DNA of 64,000 nucleotides from Sediminicola sp963974715 (GCA_963974715.1 CAXBDK010000002.1:124001-188000); one strand, 5' to 3'. Numbered from the stretch's first letter, positions 17,515-27,074 are shown. A program made the numbers and translations. The notes: generated by a model from the sequence alone, not told the origin.

Positions 17515-19319
17515 TAGGGCCTTGCTTTTAACCATTGTTCCCTATTCCTTAAAATTTTCTTGGATGGTACGGTTCCCGTCGTTTCCATTAATCCGATTTT
17601 GTACTGTGGATCGCTAGTCAGTTTTACGAGAGCCGTATTTTCCTGTCCAAATCGTTTGTAGCCCACTTTTAGGGCATCCCCTATGGCAAATTTGGAAATA
17701 ATGGCGCCAAAGTCGTCACCTATCAGCGGTTGGTCGTTAATGGAAGTGATCGTATCGCCCTTTTCAAGACCGGCCAGATAGGCGGGCGTACCAATGCCCA
17801 CATGTCGCTCGATCAGACCGACACCATTTTCCGTAAGTGAGACGGCGGCACCAAAGTAGGAAGCGGCAGGGTCCTGCACAAGGCTGACCCCCATATGGGC
17901 AAAAAGAGGGGCATAATCGGGCATCCCGCTCTTAAAAATATAGGCTTCAAAAAAATGGTCCCCGAATTCCTTACCGGCATATGAATTTAATGTTTGGTGC
18001 AGGTCGTTGATCGTATAGGGCACCTCTTTTTTTCCGTATTGTTCCCATACCAGCTTCATATAATCGTCCAAATTTAAGTCCTTGGTCCGCAAGGAGAGGT
18101 CCAATGCCAAACCTAGGACACTACCGTAGGAATAATAGGATATGAAGGTGTTTTCACGATTGGCCGGGTCCACCGAGGTGGCGGCATCCACAAAAGGGGC
18201 CTGATAGCTCATTCCTATGGGGCCAAAAAATTTTCTTGCCGGGGAATTCCATACATAATTAAAGGTGCCGGTAAGTCCCTCTATGTATTGCTGTGGGGAA
18301 ATGATGCCTGCCCTGCATAAGATCAGATTGGTGTAATAGCTGGTAAAACCTTCTGCAAACCACAGTTCCCCGCTCATGTTCGCCTGTGAAAAGTTAAATG
18401 GCTGTAAGGCTTTGGGACGGATGCGTTCCACGTTCCACGAATGGAAAAACTCATGGGAAACAGTGCCGATATTACCTTCCATGCCTCCGTCGGCGAGGCC
18501 TTCACGGTCGGTCAGTATTGTTGAATTCCGATGCTCCATACCATCCCCGGACACATGGGGAAGGTAACAGGCCAAGAAGGTATAGGTGCCGTAGTCGTAG
18601 TCCGGAAGTTCCCCAAAAACCTCTTTTTCTGCCAGGACTACTTTTTTTACTTTTTCAAAATAGGTATCCAATTCCGCTTCCGTGCCTTCATGGTGCAAAA
18701 CGAATTGGACCGTATAATTTTTCTGGTTGCTTTCCACCTCGAACTGCCGAAGGGAAAAATTACTTATCTCAGTGGGACTGTCCATAAAATAATCCAGGTT
18801 GGGAGCGCTAAAACCGTTCTCGCCCTTATTTTGAAGCTGTGTGGCCACCTTCCATCCCAGATCCTCCCGGACATTAAAGACAATATCTATGGGCCGCTCC
18901 GCCAGATCGGCAACGTACATAAAGGTGGCAGGCATGTTGAGATGGGCGTGGGTCTGGTCTATTTGTGAATAGGTACCATCGGCCCGATCTGCAAAAAGGG
19001 TGTAATTAATATGCACCGTACCATCGTGTCCGGTAACCGTCCAACGATATGGATCCGGTCTGCTGACCGTCAATTCGGTTCCCTGACTGTCCGTAGCCTT
19101 AAAATTATATACGTTTTTGGCAAATTCGTGCAGGGCATAACGGCCTGGAGAACTTCGGCTCATGGTAATATCGACTGTCTTGGAGCTTATATCGGGAAAG
19201 GTTATTTTAATTTCCGCTTCATGGTGTACCGCATTTTCAAAGGAAATTTCGTAGGAATTGGTCTGTGCGATGGAAGCCGCTCCGTAGAGAAGCAGGCAAA
19301 ATGCGAAAATATTTTTCAT
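17514..19319 (-). CDS. M61-family (glycyl aminopeptidase-like) metalloprotease with PDZ domain
   Basis: The 601-residue exported protein has a signal peptide ending in ASIAQ, an N-terminal beta domain, the zinc site HEFFH (residues 289-293) followed by the family segment SWNVERIRPKALQPF, and a GDGMEH motif upstream. A C-terminal PDZ domain (about residues 470-560: GVGLIERHVGIGTPAYLAGLEKGDTITSIN) completes the M61 layout. It probably trims peptides in the periplasm. ATG 19319 starts the signal peptide. It is translationally coupled to the downstream acetyltransferase and divergent from bioF. Confidence 0.93.
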   Translation of the reverse strand: MKNIFAFCLLLYGAASIAQTNSYEISFENAVHHEAEIKITFPDISSKTVDITMSRSSPGRYALHEFAKNVYNFKATDSQGTELTVSRPDPYRWTVTGHDGTVHINYTLFADRADGTYSQIDQTHAHLNMPATFMYVADLAERPIDIVFNVREDLGWKVATQLQNKGENGFSAPNLDYFMDSPTEISNFSLRQFEVESNQKNYTVQFVLHHEGTEAELDTYFEKVKKVVLAEKEVFGELPDYDYGTYTFLACYLPHVSGDGMEHRNSTILTDREGLADGGMEGNIGTVSHEFFHSWNVERIRPKALQPFNFSQANMSGELWFAEGFTSYYTNLILCRAGIISPQQYIEGLTGTFNYVWNSPARKFFGPIGMSYQAPFVDAATSVDPANRENTFISYYSYGSVLGLALDLSLRTKDLNLDDYMKLVWEQYGKKEVPYTINDLHQTLNSYAGKEFGDHFFEAYIFKSGMPDYAPLFAHMGVSLVQDPAASYFGAAVSLTENGVGLIERHVGIGTPAYLAGLEKGDTITSINDQPLIGDDFGAIISKFAIGDALKVGYKRFGQENTALVKLTSDPQYKIGLMETTGTVPSKKILRNREQWLKARP

Positions 19320-19373
19320 GTTGTGGACTTTGATTGCCACGAATATACCATTCTATTTAAATATAGGAAATGC

Positions 19374-19381
19374 TACATTTG
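19374..19381 (+). promoter_or_regulatory. Possible -7 promoter element of bioF, very close to the start codon
   Basis: TACATTTG fits TAnnTTTG but ends only 5 bases before the ATG at 19386. If used, the bioF message would be nearly leaderless. No good -33 element was found. Confidence 0.3.
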
Positions 19382-19385
19382 TAAA

Positions 19386-20516
19386 ATGGATACATTTCCC
19401 AAAAAGCTGGATAAAAAACTATCGGATAGAGCGGCGCAAAATTCTTTGAGACGGCTACCGCTACTTGAGGGCAAAGTGGATTTTTCCTCCAATGATTATT
19501 TGGGCATTGCCAAAAACCCCGATATTTTCCACATGGTCACACATCTGTTGGAGGCGAGGGAAATAGTTGCCAATGGATCAACGGGATCGCGTTTGCTAAC
19601 CGGTAACAGCCAACTGTTTGTGGAGCTGGAAGGGATGTTGGAAAGGTTTCATGAAGCGGATTCCGCCTTGGTGTTCAATTCGGGCTACGATGCGAACGTA
19701 GGTTTCTTTTCGGCCGTACCCCAGCGCAACGATCTTATATTTTATGACGAATACATCCACGCTTCCATTAGGGACGGGATATCCATGGCGAAGTCGAACG
19801 CTTTCAAATTTGCGCACAATGACCTCCATGACCTTGAAGAGAGCTTGCGGCGCAACCGTAAGGGCCGGGAAGATGCGGAAATATATGTGGTAACGGAATC
19901 GATCTTTTCCATGGACGGTGATTCTCCCGACCTAGGATCGATGGTCCGTTTGTCAAGGGAACACAACTATAGGCTTATAGTGGACGAGGCACATGCGGTA
20001 GGTGTTTTTGGGGGTGGGCTTGTACAGGAATTGGGATTTCATAAAGCGGTTTTCGCACGCTTGGTGACCTTTGGAAAGGCTATTGGTGCCCATGGGGCGG
20101 CCATTTTGGGGAGCGAACGGCTAAAGCAGTACCTATTTAATTTCTGTAGAAGTTTTATCTATACCACTGCCCTGCCCCCGCATGCATTGGCCACCATACC
20201 GATTGCGTATGAACAAATGGCCAAGGGTGGGGAAATGAAAAAATTGAAAGACAATATATCGATCTTTAAACAGGAAATTTCCAGACTTGGGCTACCGTTC
20301 ATCCAAAGCGATTCCGCCATACAATGTTGTATGGTTTCCGGGAACGGACCCGCGACCGAATTGGCGGACAACCTTCAAAGGGAGGGATTTGATGTGCGTG
20401 CCATTTTATACCCCACCGTACCGAAGGGAAGTGAGCGGCTGCGCTTCTGCATACATTCCTATAATTCTGAGGGGGAAATAGTGGTTCTATTGGGATTATT
20501 GGCTAAATTCATGTAA
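19386..20516 (+). CDS. bioF: 8-amino-7-oxononanoate synthase (BioF-type PLP enzyme)
   Basis: BioF joins pimeloyl-ACP/CoA with alanine in biotin synthesis. The 376-residue protein has the fold-type I oxoamine synthase pattern: FSSNDYLGIAKNPDI near 30, GSTGSRLLTGN near 67, IVDEAHAVGVFG near 200, and the PLP lysine in VTFGKAIGAHGAAILGS near 230. The frame opens far upstream at 19011 inside the divergent M61 gene; MDTFPKKLDKKL at 19386 is the real start. It begins the plus-strand biotin cluster, 6 bases before the next gene. Confidence 0.93.
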   Translation: MDTFPKKLDKKLSDRAAQNSLRRLPLLEGKVDFSSNDYLGIAKNPDIFHMVTHLLEAREIVANGSTGSRLLTGNSQLFVELEGMLERFHEADSALVFNSGYDANVGFFSAVPQRNDLIFYDEYIHASIRDGISMAKSNAFKFAHNDLHDLEESLRRNRKGREDAEIYVVTESIFSMDGDSPDLGSMVRLSREHNYRLIVDEAHAVGVFGGGLVQELGFHKAVFARLVTFGKAIGAHGAAILGSERLKQYLFNFCRSFIYTTALPPHALATIPIAYEQMAKGGEMKKLKDNISIFKQEISRLGLPFIQSDSAIQCCMVSGNGPATELADNLQREGFDVRAILYPTVPKGSERLRFCIHSYNSEGEIVVLLGLLAKFM

Positions 20517-20522
20517 AAAAGC

Positions 20523-20918
20523 ATGAAACGGGAACTTTATACGTTGGGTGCATTTGAGTATGTGGCCGACGTACAGATCATAAAAGGTAGGCTCGAATCC
20601 GAGGGTATTCCCGTATTTTTGAAGGACGAACATACCCTAAACTCCGATCCCATGATAAGCCATGCCATAGGGGGTGTCAAACTTCAGGTATATACGTGGG
20701 ACATGGAACGTGCCCTTGGGATCTATAATGAAATCCGTAGTTACGCCCTGGACTCCCATGGGCTGCCACTACGATGCGCCAATTGTAAGGCCCAACGCTT
20801 GGAAGCCTATTATAAGGGCAAAAATTTGTTCTATAAACTTTTTCCATTTTTTGAAAAAAAGAAATACAAATGCCTAAATTGTAATATGATCACCTTTTAT
20901 CCACTAAGTGGGCTCTAG
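20523..20918 (+). CDS. DUF2007-type protein with C-terminal zinc ribbon
   Basis: The 131-residue protein starts with the PII-like DUF2007 (putative signal-transducing) fold: EYVADVQIIKGRLESEGIPVFLKDEHTLNSDP, IGGVKLQVYTWDMERALGI. Residues about 85-125 add a zinc ribbon, LRCANCKAQRLEAYY then KYKCLNCNMITFYP, with two CxxC pairs. It sits 6 bases after bioF. Its role in the biotin cluster is unknown. Confidence 0.8.
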   Translation: MKRELYTLGAFEYVADVQIIKGRLESEGIPVFLKDEHTLNSDPMISHAIGGVKLQVYTWDMERALGIYNEIRSYALDSHGLPLRCANCKAQRLEAYYKGKNLFYKLFPFFEKKKYKCLNCNMITFYPLSGL

Positions 20919-21054
20919 TATGCCACGCTTGCTGCCCGCCCAGCATGCCTCGAGCTTGTTGGGAAGCGACATATATATATTGCCACGGGTCCTGGGGTCG
21001 GCCAAGGGCCATCAAAGAGTTTGAGAACCTATTGTTAAATGAAAACTATTTATT

Positions 21055-21672
21055 GTGAAGAGAATTTTTGTTACGGGAATATCCACAGGGGTGGGAAAGA
21101 CCATTGCATCGGCCATTATTGTCGAGGCACTGGAGGCCGATTATTGGAAACCCATACAGGCGGGCGATCTTGAAAATAGCGACAGCCATAAGATTGCGCA
21201 ACTGATATCGAACTCAAAAACCAAGGTCCATGAAAATGGCTATGCCCTAAAATCGGCAATGAGTCCCCATGCGGCCGCCAAAATAGATGGGGTCACCATT
21301 GACGTAAACAAGATCCACGAACCTGAAACGGCCAACCATTTGGTGATCGAAGGGGCGGGGGGGGTGCTGGTTCCCTTGAACGATACGGATACGATCTTGG
21401 ATATTATCATGCCCAATTATAAGATCATCGTGGTGTCCAGACATTATTTGGGCAGTATCAACCACACCCTTTTGACCATAAAATGGTTACAGCACAAAGG
21501 ATATGATGTGGCGGTACTCTTTAGCGGGAGCGAGCAGCCATCCACGGAAAGTATTATCCTGAAGAAGACCAATGTGCCCTTAATCGGCCGCATTGATGAG
21601 GAGGCATCATTTGATAAGGAGGTCGTTAAGAGGTATGCCGGTACATTTAAATCCGTTCTACAATCACTTTGA
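21055..21672 (+). CDS. bioD: Dethiobiotin synthetase
   Basis: BioD closes the ureido ring of dethiobiotin with ATP and CO2. The 205-residue length is normal. The P-loop FVTGISTGVGKTIASA lies at residues 4-19, with KPIQAGDLENSD near 35 and VIEGAGGVLVPLND near 100. The start codon is GTG: the conserved KRIFVTG strand begins right after it and no ATG fits. The C-terminus overlaps the stop of the opposite-strand GT39 gene by 9 bases. Confidence 0.95.
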   Translation: MKRIFVTGISTGVGKTIASAIIVEALEADYWKPIQAGDLENSDSHKIAQLISNSKTKVHENGYALKSAMSPHAAAKIDGVTIDVNKIHEPETANHLVIEGAGGVLVPLNDTDTILDIIMPNYKIIVVSRHYLGSINHTLLTIKWLQHKGYDVAVLFSGSEQPSTESIILKKTNVPLIGRIDEEASFDKEVVKRYAGTFKSVLQSL

Positions 21673-23142
21673 ACGTTTGTGGATGACGGCCCTGTCCAAT
21701 AGCTTTATGATGTTGTAGTGCCTTTTTAGATATTTTTGTGTGTAGGCCTCCTCTTTGGGATGTAACTTGTCGAATATCCGTTTGCCATTTCTGGTGACCA
21801 CTATCCGGGGTTTCACCTGTTCCAGTAGGTGGCGTATTTCAGCCAAGGGAGTGGTTTGCGGACTACCGCTAAAGGGATACATCTCCTCCTTGCAGATATT
21901 GCTCGGGTGCGTGGCTATCCTTGAAGGAGGTTTTTTATTTAATACCCAATATCCTATGTGGTATTCCAAAAACAGGACACTGTCGTCATCCAATTGTTGG
22001 GATGAAAGATATTTGGGAACCTCAATGCCCTCCCCATTGTAAAAGGATCCCCTTTCAATTTTATGGCGCACCACTGCATAATACTCCAGATAGGTTTCCA
22101 TAGGAAGCAATAACAATAGGTAAAAGTAGTGGGGCCTGGTGGAGAGCCGTCCCAAGGAGGGGATGGCGCTGAGGGCCAATGCGACCAACACCAGTAAAGT
22201 AGGAAAGATCTGTACCATATAATGCCCATTGATCTTACCTCCCTTTACAAAGGAGAAAAGTATACCGATCAAAAGCACCAACAACAGCTGTACTTTTTGG
22301 TCTTTTATGTCGATGTATTTCTTGTGCCAGGCCCAGCCCACAAAACCCAGTACGATCACGCACGTTGGAAGCAGGTCCCAGATGGAATGTCTTTTGGCAG
22401 CGGCATATTCCAACGGGGCCAATATGACGGATCTCCACCATAAAAGGGATTGGTCGCGAAGGATATAGGGTAGTGCCGTAAGCAATATGATGAGAAGCGT
22501 CCCCAATGCCATTACGGATAATTTGACAAGACCTTCCCAAAAGCGCTTATCCCTGAAATAGGTGTAGAGAAGGTATATTCCCAATACCAAAAGGGCATAG
22601 GCCAAATTTAATTTGGTCATGACGGTAAGCCCCATTAAAATGCCGACAATCCCGTACCAACCGATGTTTTTGTGACGTAGGAGGATGTAGACCGCAGGGG
22701 TGAGGAACACAACGCTAAGATGTTCGGACATTACACCCTGTACACTGCCGAACATACTCTGTAGCGCAACGCAGGCGATGCCCGTAAATAGCCCCATTTT
22801 TGTCCCGCCCATTTCCTTGCCTATTTTATAGGTAAAAAAGGAACTGATGGCCACTAACAAAGTACCCAAGAGACGGATGGCAATAAAACTTTTTCCAAAG
22901 AGATAAATGGTTCCCGCAAAGAAAAGAAAGGTAATGGGCGGTTTTAGGTCCCAAAGTTCGGTATAGGGCAAATGCCCATCCACCCAAGATTGTCCCATAA
23001 GGATAAAGGTGCTCTCGTCCCGATCTATGTAATCGCGAAAAAAAAACGGGGCCCTTATAATAAAGGCCAAAAGGAACAATAAGCAAAACACGGTACGGGG
23101 ACCCACGGAGGCATATTTGGGGTAGTGCAGATCAATTGCCAT
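21664..23142 (-). CDS. GT39-type membrane glycosyltransferase (ArnT/PMT-like)
   Basis: The 492-residue protein has about ten membrane segments and the GT-C pattern of the ArnT/PMT group: acidic motif DYIDRDESTFILMGQSWVDGHLPYTELWDLKPP in the first periplasmic loop. It would move a sugar from a polyprenyl-phosphate donor to lipid or protein in the periplasm. The acceptor is unknown. It is inserted in reverse orientation between bioD and bioA, splitting the biotin genes. Confidence 0.85.
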   Translation of the reverse strand: MAIDLHYPKYASVGPRTVFCLLFLLAFIIRAPFFFRDYIDRDESTFILMGQSWVDGHLPYTELWDLKPPITFLFFAGTIYLFGKSFIAIRLLGTLLVAISSFFTYKIGKEMGGTKMGLFTGIACVALQSMFGSVQGVMSEHLSVVFLTPAVYILLRHKNIGWYGIVGILMGLTVMTKLNLAYALLVLGIYLLYTYFRDKRFWEGLVKLSVMALGTLLIILLTALPYILRDQSLLWWRSVILAPLEYAAAKRHSIWDLLPTCVIVLGFVGWAWHKKYIDIKDQKVQLLLVLLIGILFSFVKGGKINGHYMVQIFPTLLVLVALALSAIPSLGRLSTRPHYFYLLLLLPMETYLEYYAVVRHKIERGSFYNGEGIEVPKYLSSQQLDDDSVLFLEYHIGYWVLNKKPPSRIATHPSNICKEEMYPFSGSPQTTPLAEIRHLLEQVKPRIVVTRNGKRIFDKLHPKEEAYTQKYLKRHYNIIKLLDRAVIHKRSK

Positions 23143-23213
23143 GGCAAACTAGGGAGGTTTAAGTTTATTTCCCATCTTTGCAAGATAGATAAAATGCCGG
23201 TTCTACAAATTCA

Positions 23214-24488
23214 ATGCAGTTGAAAAATATTTCAGAAAGGGATGCCAAGCACATTTGGCACCCTCTTACCCAACACAAGCTAAGTCCGCTGATGCTGGGC
23301 ATCGTACGGGCCAAGGGCGCCTTGCTGTTCGATGCTGACGGCAGGGAGTACATAGATGGAATCGCCTCTTGGTATACCAGTGCCTATGGGCATTGCAACG
23401 ATTATATAATTGAAAGGGCATACCAACAGATGCAGGTATTGGATCAGGTGGTGTTCAGCGGTTTTACCCACGAGCCTGCGGTACGTCTGTCCGAAGAGCT
23501 CATACGGATATTGCCCTCCAACCTAGAAAAACTTTTTTTTTCCGATAATGGGTCCACGGCAACGGAAATAGGGATCAAAATGGCCCTACAGTATCACCAT
23601 AACAACGGAAGAAAGCGACCTATCCTTTTGGCGTTCGAGAATGCCTTCCACGGGGATACCTTTGGCGCGATGTCCGTTTCCGGATTGTCCGTTTATAACG
23701 GTCCGTTCGAGGATTTTTTTATCGAAGTAAAAAGGATCCCTCCCCCGAGCGGCGAGGATGTGGAGGATATAGTACAATTCATTGAGGAACATTTGTATCC
23801 GGGCGATATTGCGGCCTTTATCTATGAACCGTTGGTACAGGGAGCGGCTGCCATGCAGATGCACAATGCCAAGGGACTCGATAAGATTTTGCGTGTCCTT
23901 CAAAGCCATGGAATCCTGACCATAGCCGACGAGGTAATGACAGGTTTTGGTAAGACCGGAACCCATTTTGCCTCGGATCAGCTAACGGTCAAACCTGATA
24001 TTATCTGCCTTTCCAAGGCACTGACCGCAGGGCTGGTCCCAATGGCCGTTACCGGTTGCACCCAAGAGGTGTACGATGCCTTTTACAGTGATAAAATAGA
24101 AAAAGGACTCTTTCATGGGCACACCTATACCGCCAATCCATTGGCCTGTGCCGCGGCATTGGCGGGACTTGAGCTGTTGCAATCCCCGGAAATGCAGGAG
24201 AACATACAGCGTATCATCCGATCCCACCAACGGTTCGACTCGGTCATCTCCAAACATCCCAAGGTTGCCCGAACGCGACAGACCGGTACTATATACGCAC
24301 TGGATCTAAAAACCGATATGGAAAGGTATGGCGATATGCGCAATAGGTTAATGCAGCATTTTATGGACAATGGGGTCTTTTTGAGACCTTTGGGCAATAC
24401 CATCTATTTGTGTACCCCCTTTACCATAACCGACGAACAATTGGCAAAAGTGTACCGCACTGTTGAAACGGCGCTGGAACTAGTATAA
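23214..24488 (+). CDS. bioA: Adenosylmethionine--8-amino-7-oxononanoate aminotransferase
   Basis: BioA converts KAPA to DAPA in biotin synthesis. The 424-residue class-III aminotransferase shows HIWHPLTQH near residue 15, GIASWYTSAYGH near 50, FSDNGSTATEIGIKMA near 108, ADEVMTGFGKTGTHFA near 243, and the PLP lysine in ICLSKALTAGLVPMAVT near 270. Length and motifs are typical. It is followed 10 bases later by the ketosynthase gene. Confidence 0.97.
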   Translation: MQLKNISERDAKHIWHPLTQHKLSPLMLGIVRAKGALLFDADGREYIDGIASWYTSAYGHCNDYIIERAYQQMQVLDQVVFSGFTHEPAVRLSEELIRILPSNLEKLFFSDNGSTATEIGIKMALQYHHNNGRKRPILLAFENAFHGDTFGAMSVSGLSVYNGPFEDFFIEVKRIPPPSGEDVEDIVQFIEEHLYPGDIAAFIYEPLVQGAAAMQMHNAKGLDKILRVLQSHGILTIADEVMTGFGKTGTHFASDQLTVKPDIICLSKALTAGLVPMAVTGCTQEVYDAFYSDKIEKGLFHGHTYTANPLACAAALAGLELLQSPEMQENIQRIIRSHQRFDSVISKHPKVARTRQTGTIYALDLKTDMERYGDMRNRLMQHFMDNGVFLRPLGNTIYLCTPFTITDEQLAKVYRTVETALELV

Positions 24489-24498
24489 AATACCAATT

Positions 24499-25653
24499 TT
24501 GAACAAGACGATATCCATTACGGCCATGGCTTCCATTTCGCCCTTGGGGACGGAGCAGGAGGTGATATGGGCCCATTACAAAGATCGGGACCATCGACTA
24601 AGGATGATGGATTTTGGAGACGAACGGGCTTGGGCGGCACCACTACCGTCCACTTCCGCCGATATGGTAACGGATTTAAGGAAATCGGACACCAAGTACC
24701 AAAGTTTGGACAAAAGTGTGCTGTTTGCCATCTTGGCTTCCCGTAATGCCCTTGGCGTGGCGGGATGGAACGGTGGGGATAATTTTGGGGTCAATATAGG
24801 ATCCTCTAGGGGTGCCACCGCACTTTTTGAAAATTACCATCAAGAATTTTTGGAAAGGGGCAGGGCCTCCACCCTTTCTTCCCCAACTACCACCCTGGGA
24901 AACATTGCCTCTTGGGTGGCCCATGACCTACAGACCCAGGGCCCGGAAATTTCGCACTCCATTACCTGTTCCACGGCCCTCCATGCCTTTTTGAACGGGG
25001 TTGCCTGGCTGCGTAGTGGCATGGCGACAAAATTCCTTGTGGGAGGTTCCGAAGCTCCTTTGACCCCTTTTACAATTGCCCAGATGAAGGCACTTAAGGT
25101 GTACGCGAGGGAAGATAGGGACTATCCCTGTCGTGCCCTGGATATGGACAAGCAGCAGAACACTATGGTATTGGGGGAAGGGAGCAGTGTTTTCTGTTTG
25201 GAAATTGGCAGGAACGGGAAGACCCTGGCCGTAGTAGAAGGACTTGGGTATGCCACCGAGATCTTGGAGCATAATATTTCAATCTCCACCGATGCGGACT
25301 GTTTTCAACGTTCCATGAAAATGGCCCTTGGCGACACCGATCCCCAGGAAGTGGATGTAATTGTCATGCATGCACCGGGCACCATTAAGGGAGATCGTTC
25401 GGAACTGAATGCCATCGACAGGGTATTCCCTGAAAAAAGGCCGTTATTGACCTCCAACAAGTGGAAGATCGGTCATACTTTTGGGGCTTCAGGTTCGCTA
25501 AGTATGGAATTGGCGGTGTTGATGTTGCGGCACCAACAATTTATCGGCACGCCATTTTCGCCTCCGGTACAGGCCGTCAACGGAATAAAAAAGGTATTGG
25601 TGAATGCCGTGGGTTTTGGGGGGAATGCGGTATCGGTGCTGCTGTCACTGTGA
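24499..25653 (+). CDS. Beta-ketoacyl synthase (KAS I/II-like) inside the biotin cluster
   Basis: The 384-residue thiolase-fold enzyme has the Cys-His-His triad of elongating ketosynthases: the active cysteine in SITCSTALHAF near residue 155, the first histidine in MHAPGTIKGD near 293, and the second in KIGHTFGASG near 330. The start is TTG at 24499; the beta strand KTISITAMASISPLG needs this start. It lies 10 bases after bioA and before bioB, with no bioC or bioH in sight. A dedicated role in making the pimeloyl chain is an inference from context; a role in other acyl chains cannot be excluded. Confidence 0.88.
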   Translation: MNKTISITAMASISPLGTEQEVIWAHYKDRDHRLRMMDFGDERAWAAPLPSTSADMVTDLRKSDTKYQSLDKSVLFAILASRNALGVAGWNGGDNFGVNIGSSRGATALFENYHQEFLERGRASTLSSPTTTLGNIASWVAHDLQTQGPEISHSITCSTALHAFLNGVAWLRSGMATKFLVGGSEAPLTPFTIAQMKALKVYAREDRDYPCRALDMDKQQNTMVLGEGSSVFCLEIGRNGKTLAVVEGLGYATEILEHNISISTDADCFQRSMKMALGDTDPQEVDVIVMHAPGTIKGDRSELNAIDRVFPEKRPLLTSNKWKIGHTFGASGSLSMELAVLMLRHQQFIGTPFSPPVQAVNGIKKVLVNAVGFGGNAVSVLLSL

Positions 25654-25796
25654 TGTTTCCCGGTTGCGGGACAGTACGGATCGGGCTTCCTATCAGGTAT
25701 GGCTGCCGTGTACTTGGCCTCGTTACCGTTGGTACAATAGCCGTTCTTTTTTGGGATTTGATTTGTAAATAGGCTATTTTTGATTTTTTAACCATA

Positions 25797-25856
25797 GGCT
25801 TAGGGATTGCAGCGACATCCTTTTCCCGATAGGAAAAGATATAGCGGAAAGCCCGG
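25797..25856 (+). ncRNA. Candidate structured RNA element upstream of bioB
   Basis: This 60-base stretch folds into GGCTT/AAGCC (25797-25801 with 25849-25853) enclosing a hairpin CTTTTCC/GGAAAAG (25820-25826 with 25832-25838, 5-base loop), with purine-rich internal loops GGGATTGCAGCGAC and ATAGCGG. It resembles a conserved intergenic RNA pattern I recall from flavobacteria (possibly the Flavo-1 motif), but I cannot confirm the name. It starts 144 bases after the ketosynthase stop and 143 bases before bioB. No known cobalamin, TPP or SAM riboswitch core was recognised in the 286-base gap. Confidence 0.4.
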
Positions 25857-25939
25857 CCGCCCTTTTTTCCAATGGTTGGTGCCGGAAACGTTGCAATGAC
25901 AAAATGGGAAAAATGGCGGCAAGCCCCCACTGATGAAAT

Positions 25940-27034
25940 ATGAGCGAAGTAAGACATAATTGGACAAAGGAAGCGATCCTAGAAATCTATAATAAGCCAT
26001 TGATGGAGCTGCTGTACGAGGCGGCAACGGTACACCGAAAGTTTCACGACCCCAATACGGTACAGGTCTCCACCCTGCTGTCCATAAAAACGGGGGGATG
26101 TCCCGAAGACTGTGGCTACTGTCCCCAAGCGGCGAGGTACCATACCAATATTACGGGCAACGACCTAATGTCCGTACAACAGGTAAAGGCACAGGCGCTT
26201 CGTGCCAAATCTTCCGGAAGTTCCCGTGTATGTATGGGTGCCGCATGGCGAAATGTAAAGGATGGACCGGAATTTGATCAGGTACTGGAAATGGTCCGTA
26301 CCATTAATAAACTGGATATGGAAGTCTGTTGTACCCTTGGAATGCTCACCGAGAACCAGGCCCATAGATTGGCGGAGGCGGGACTTTATGCCTATAACCA
26401 CAATTTGGATACCTCAGAGGATTATTATAAGGATGTGATATCCACCAGGGCCTTTAAGGACCGTTTGGATACCATCGGAAATGTCAGGAAGAGCAATGTC
26501 ACCGTCTGTAGCGGTGGAATTATCGGAATGGGGGAGAAAGTTGAGGACAGGGCGGGGATGTTGGTGGCCCTTGCCACATTGGACCCACAACCGGAATCGG
26601 TACCTATTAATGCTCTGGTAGCGGTGGAAGGGACCCCAATGGCAGATATGGAACCCATTGCGATCTGGGATATGATAAGGATGGTGGCCACCACCAGGAT
26701 CGTGATGCCCGAAACACAGGTTAGGCTATCGGCGGGAAGGACCGAAATGAGCAGGGAAGGACAGGCGATGTGTTTCTTTGCCGGGGCCAATTCCATTTTT
26801 GCGGGCGACAAATTGTTGACCACCCCCAATCCGGATGTAAACCAGGATATGGAGATGTTTCGTCTCTTGGGGCTTACTCCACAAAAACCCTTTACAAAGG
26901 TGTCCCAACCGGCCACGGTGGAAGCCCAGGATTCAAAATATGCCACTCTTGGCGAAAAACCAAAATGGACACGTCCCGCACATACCATAGAGCGGAACGA
27001 ACTGGCCAAACAAAACGCCAAGCATAGCTCGTAA
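25940..27034 (+). CDS. bioB: Biotin synthase
   Basis: BioB is the radical-SAM enzyme that inserts sulfur into dethiobiotin. The 364-residue protein has the cluster motif CPEDCGYCPQ (CxxxCxxC) near residue 54, a second-cluster pattern, NHNLDTSEDYYKD near 155, and RLSAGRTEMSREGQAMCFFAGANSIFAGDKLLTT near 262-295. The C-terminal 30-40 residues are extended and polar as in other Bacteroidota. It completes the local set bioF-bioD-bioA-KAS-bioB. Confidence 0.97.
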   Translation: MSEVRHNWTKEAILEIYNKPLMELLYEAATVHRKFHDPNTVQVSTLLSIKTGGCPEDCGYCPQAARYHTNITGNDLMSVQQVKAQALRAKSSGSSRVCMGAAWRNVKDGPEFDQVLEMVRTINKLDMEVCCTLGMLTENQAHRLAEAGLYAYNHNLDTSEDYYKDVISTRAFKDRLDTIGNVRKSNVTVCSGGIIGMGEKVEDRAGMLVALATLDPQPESVPINALVAVEGTPMADMEPIAIWDMIRMVATTRIVMPETQVRLSAGRTEMSREGQAMCFFAGANSIFAGDKLLTTPNPDVNQDMEMFRLLGLTPQKPFTKVSQPATVEAQDSKYATLGEKPKWTRPAHTIERNELAKQNAKHSS

Positions 27035-27043
27035 ATCCCACTA

Positions 27044-27074
27044 TTGTGAAAATGGGCCGGATTTTTTAACTTTG
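27044..27074 (+). promoter_or_regulatory. Promoter of the cupin-like oxygenase gene
   Basis: TTG at 27044-27046, a 20-base spacer and TAACTTTG at 27067-27074 match the Bacteroidota consensus well. The predicted start of transcription lies shortly before the TTG start codon at 27099. Confidence 0.6.

Noticed and set aside
25654..25939. Cobalamin or SAM riboswitch before bioB
   Set aside because: The conserved boxes of these classes were not found; the structure seen is reported as an unnamed element.
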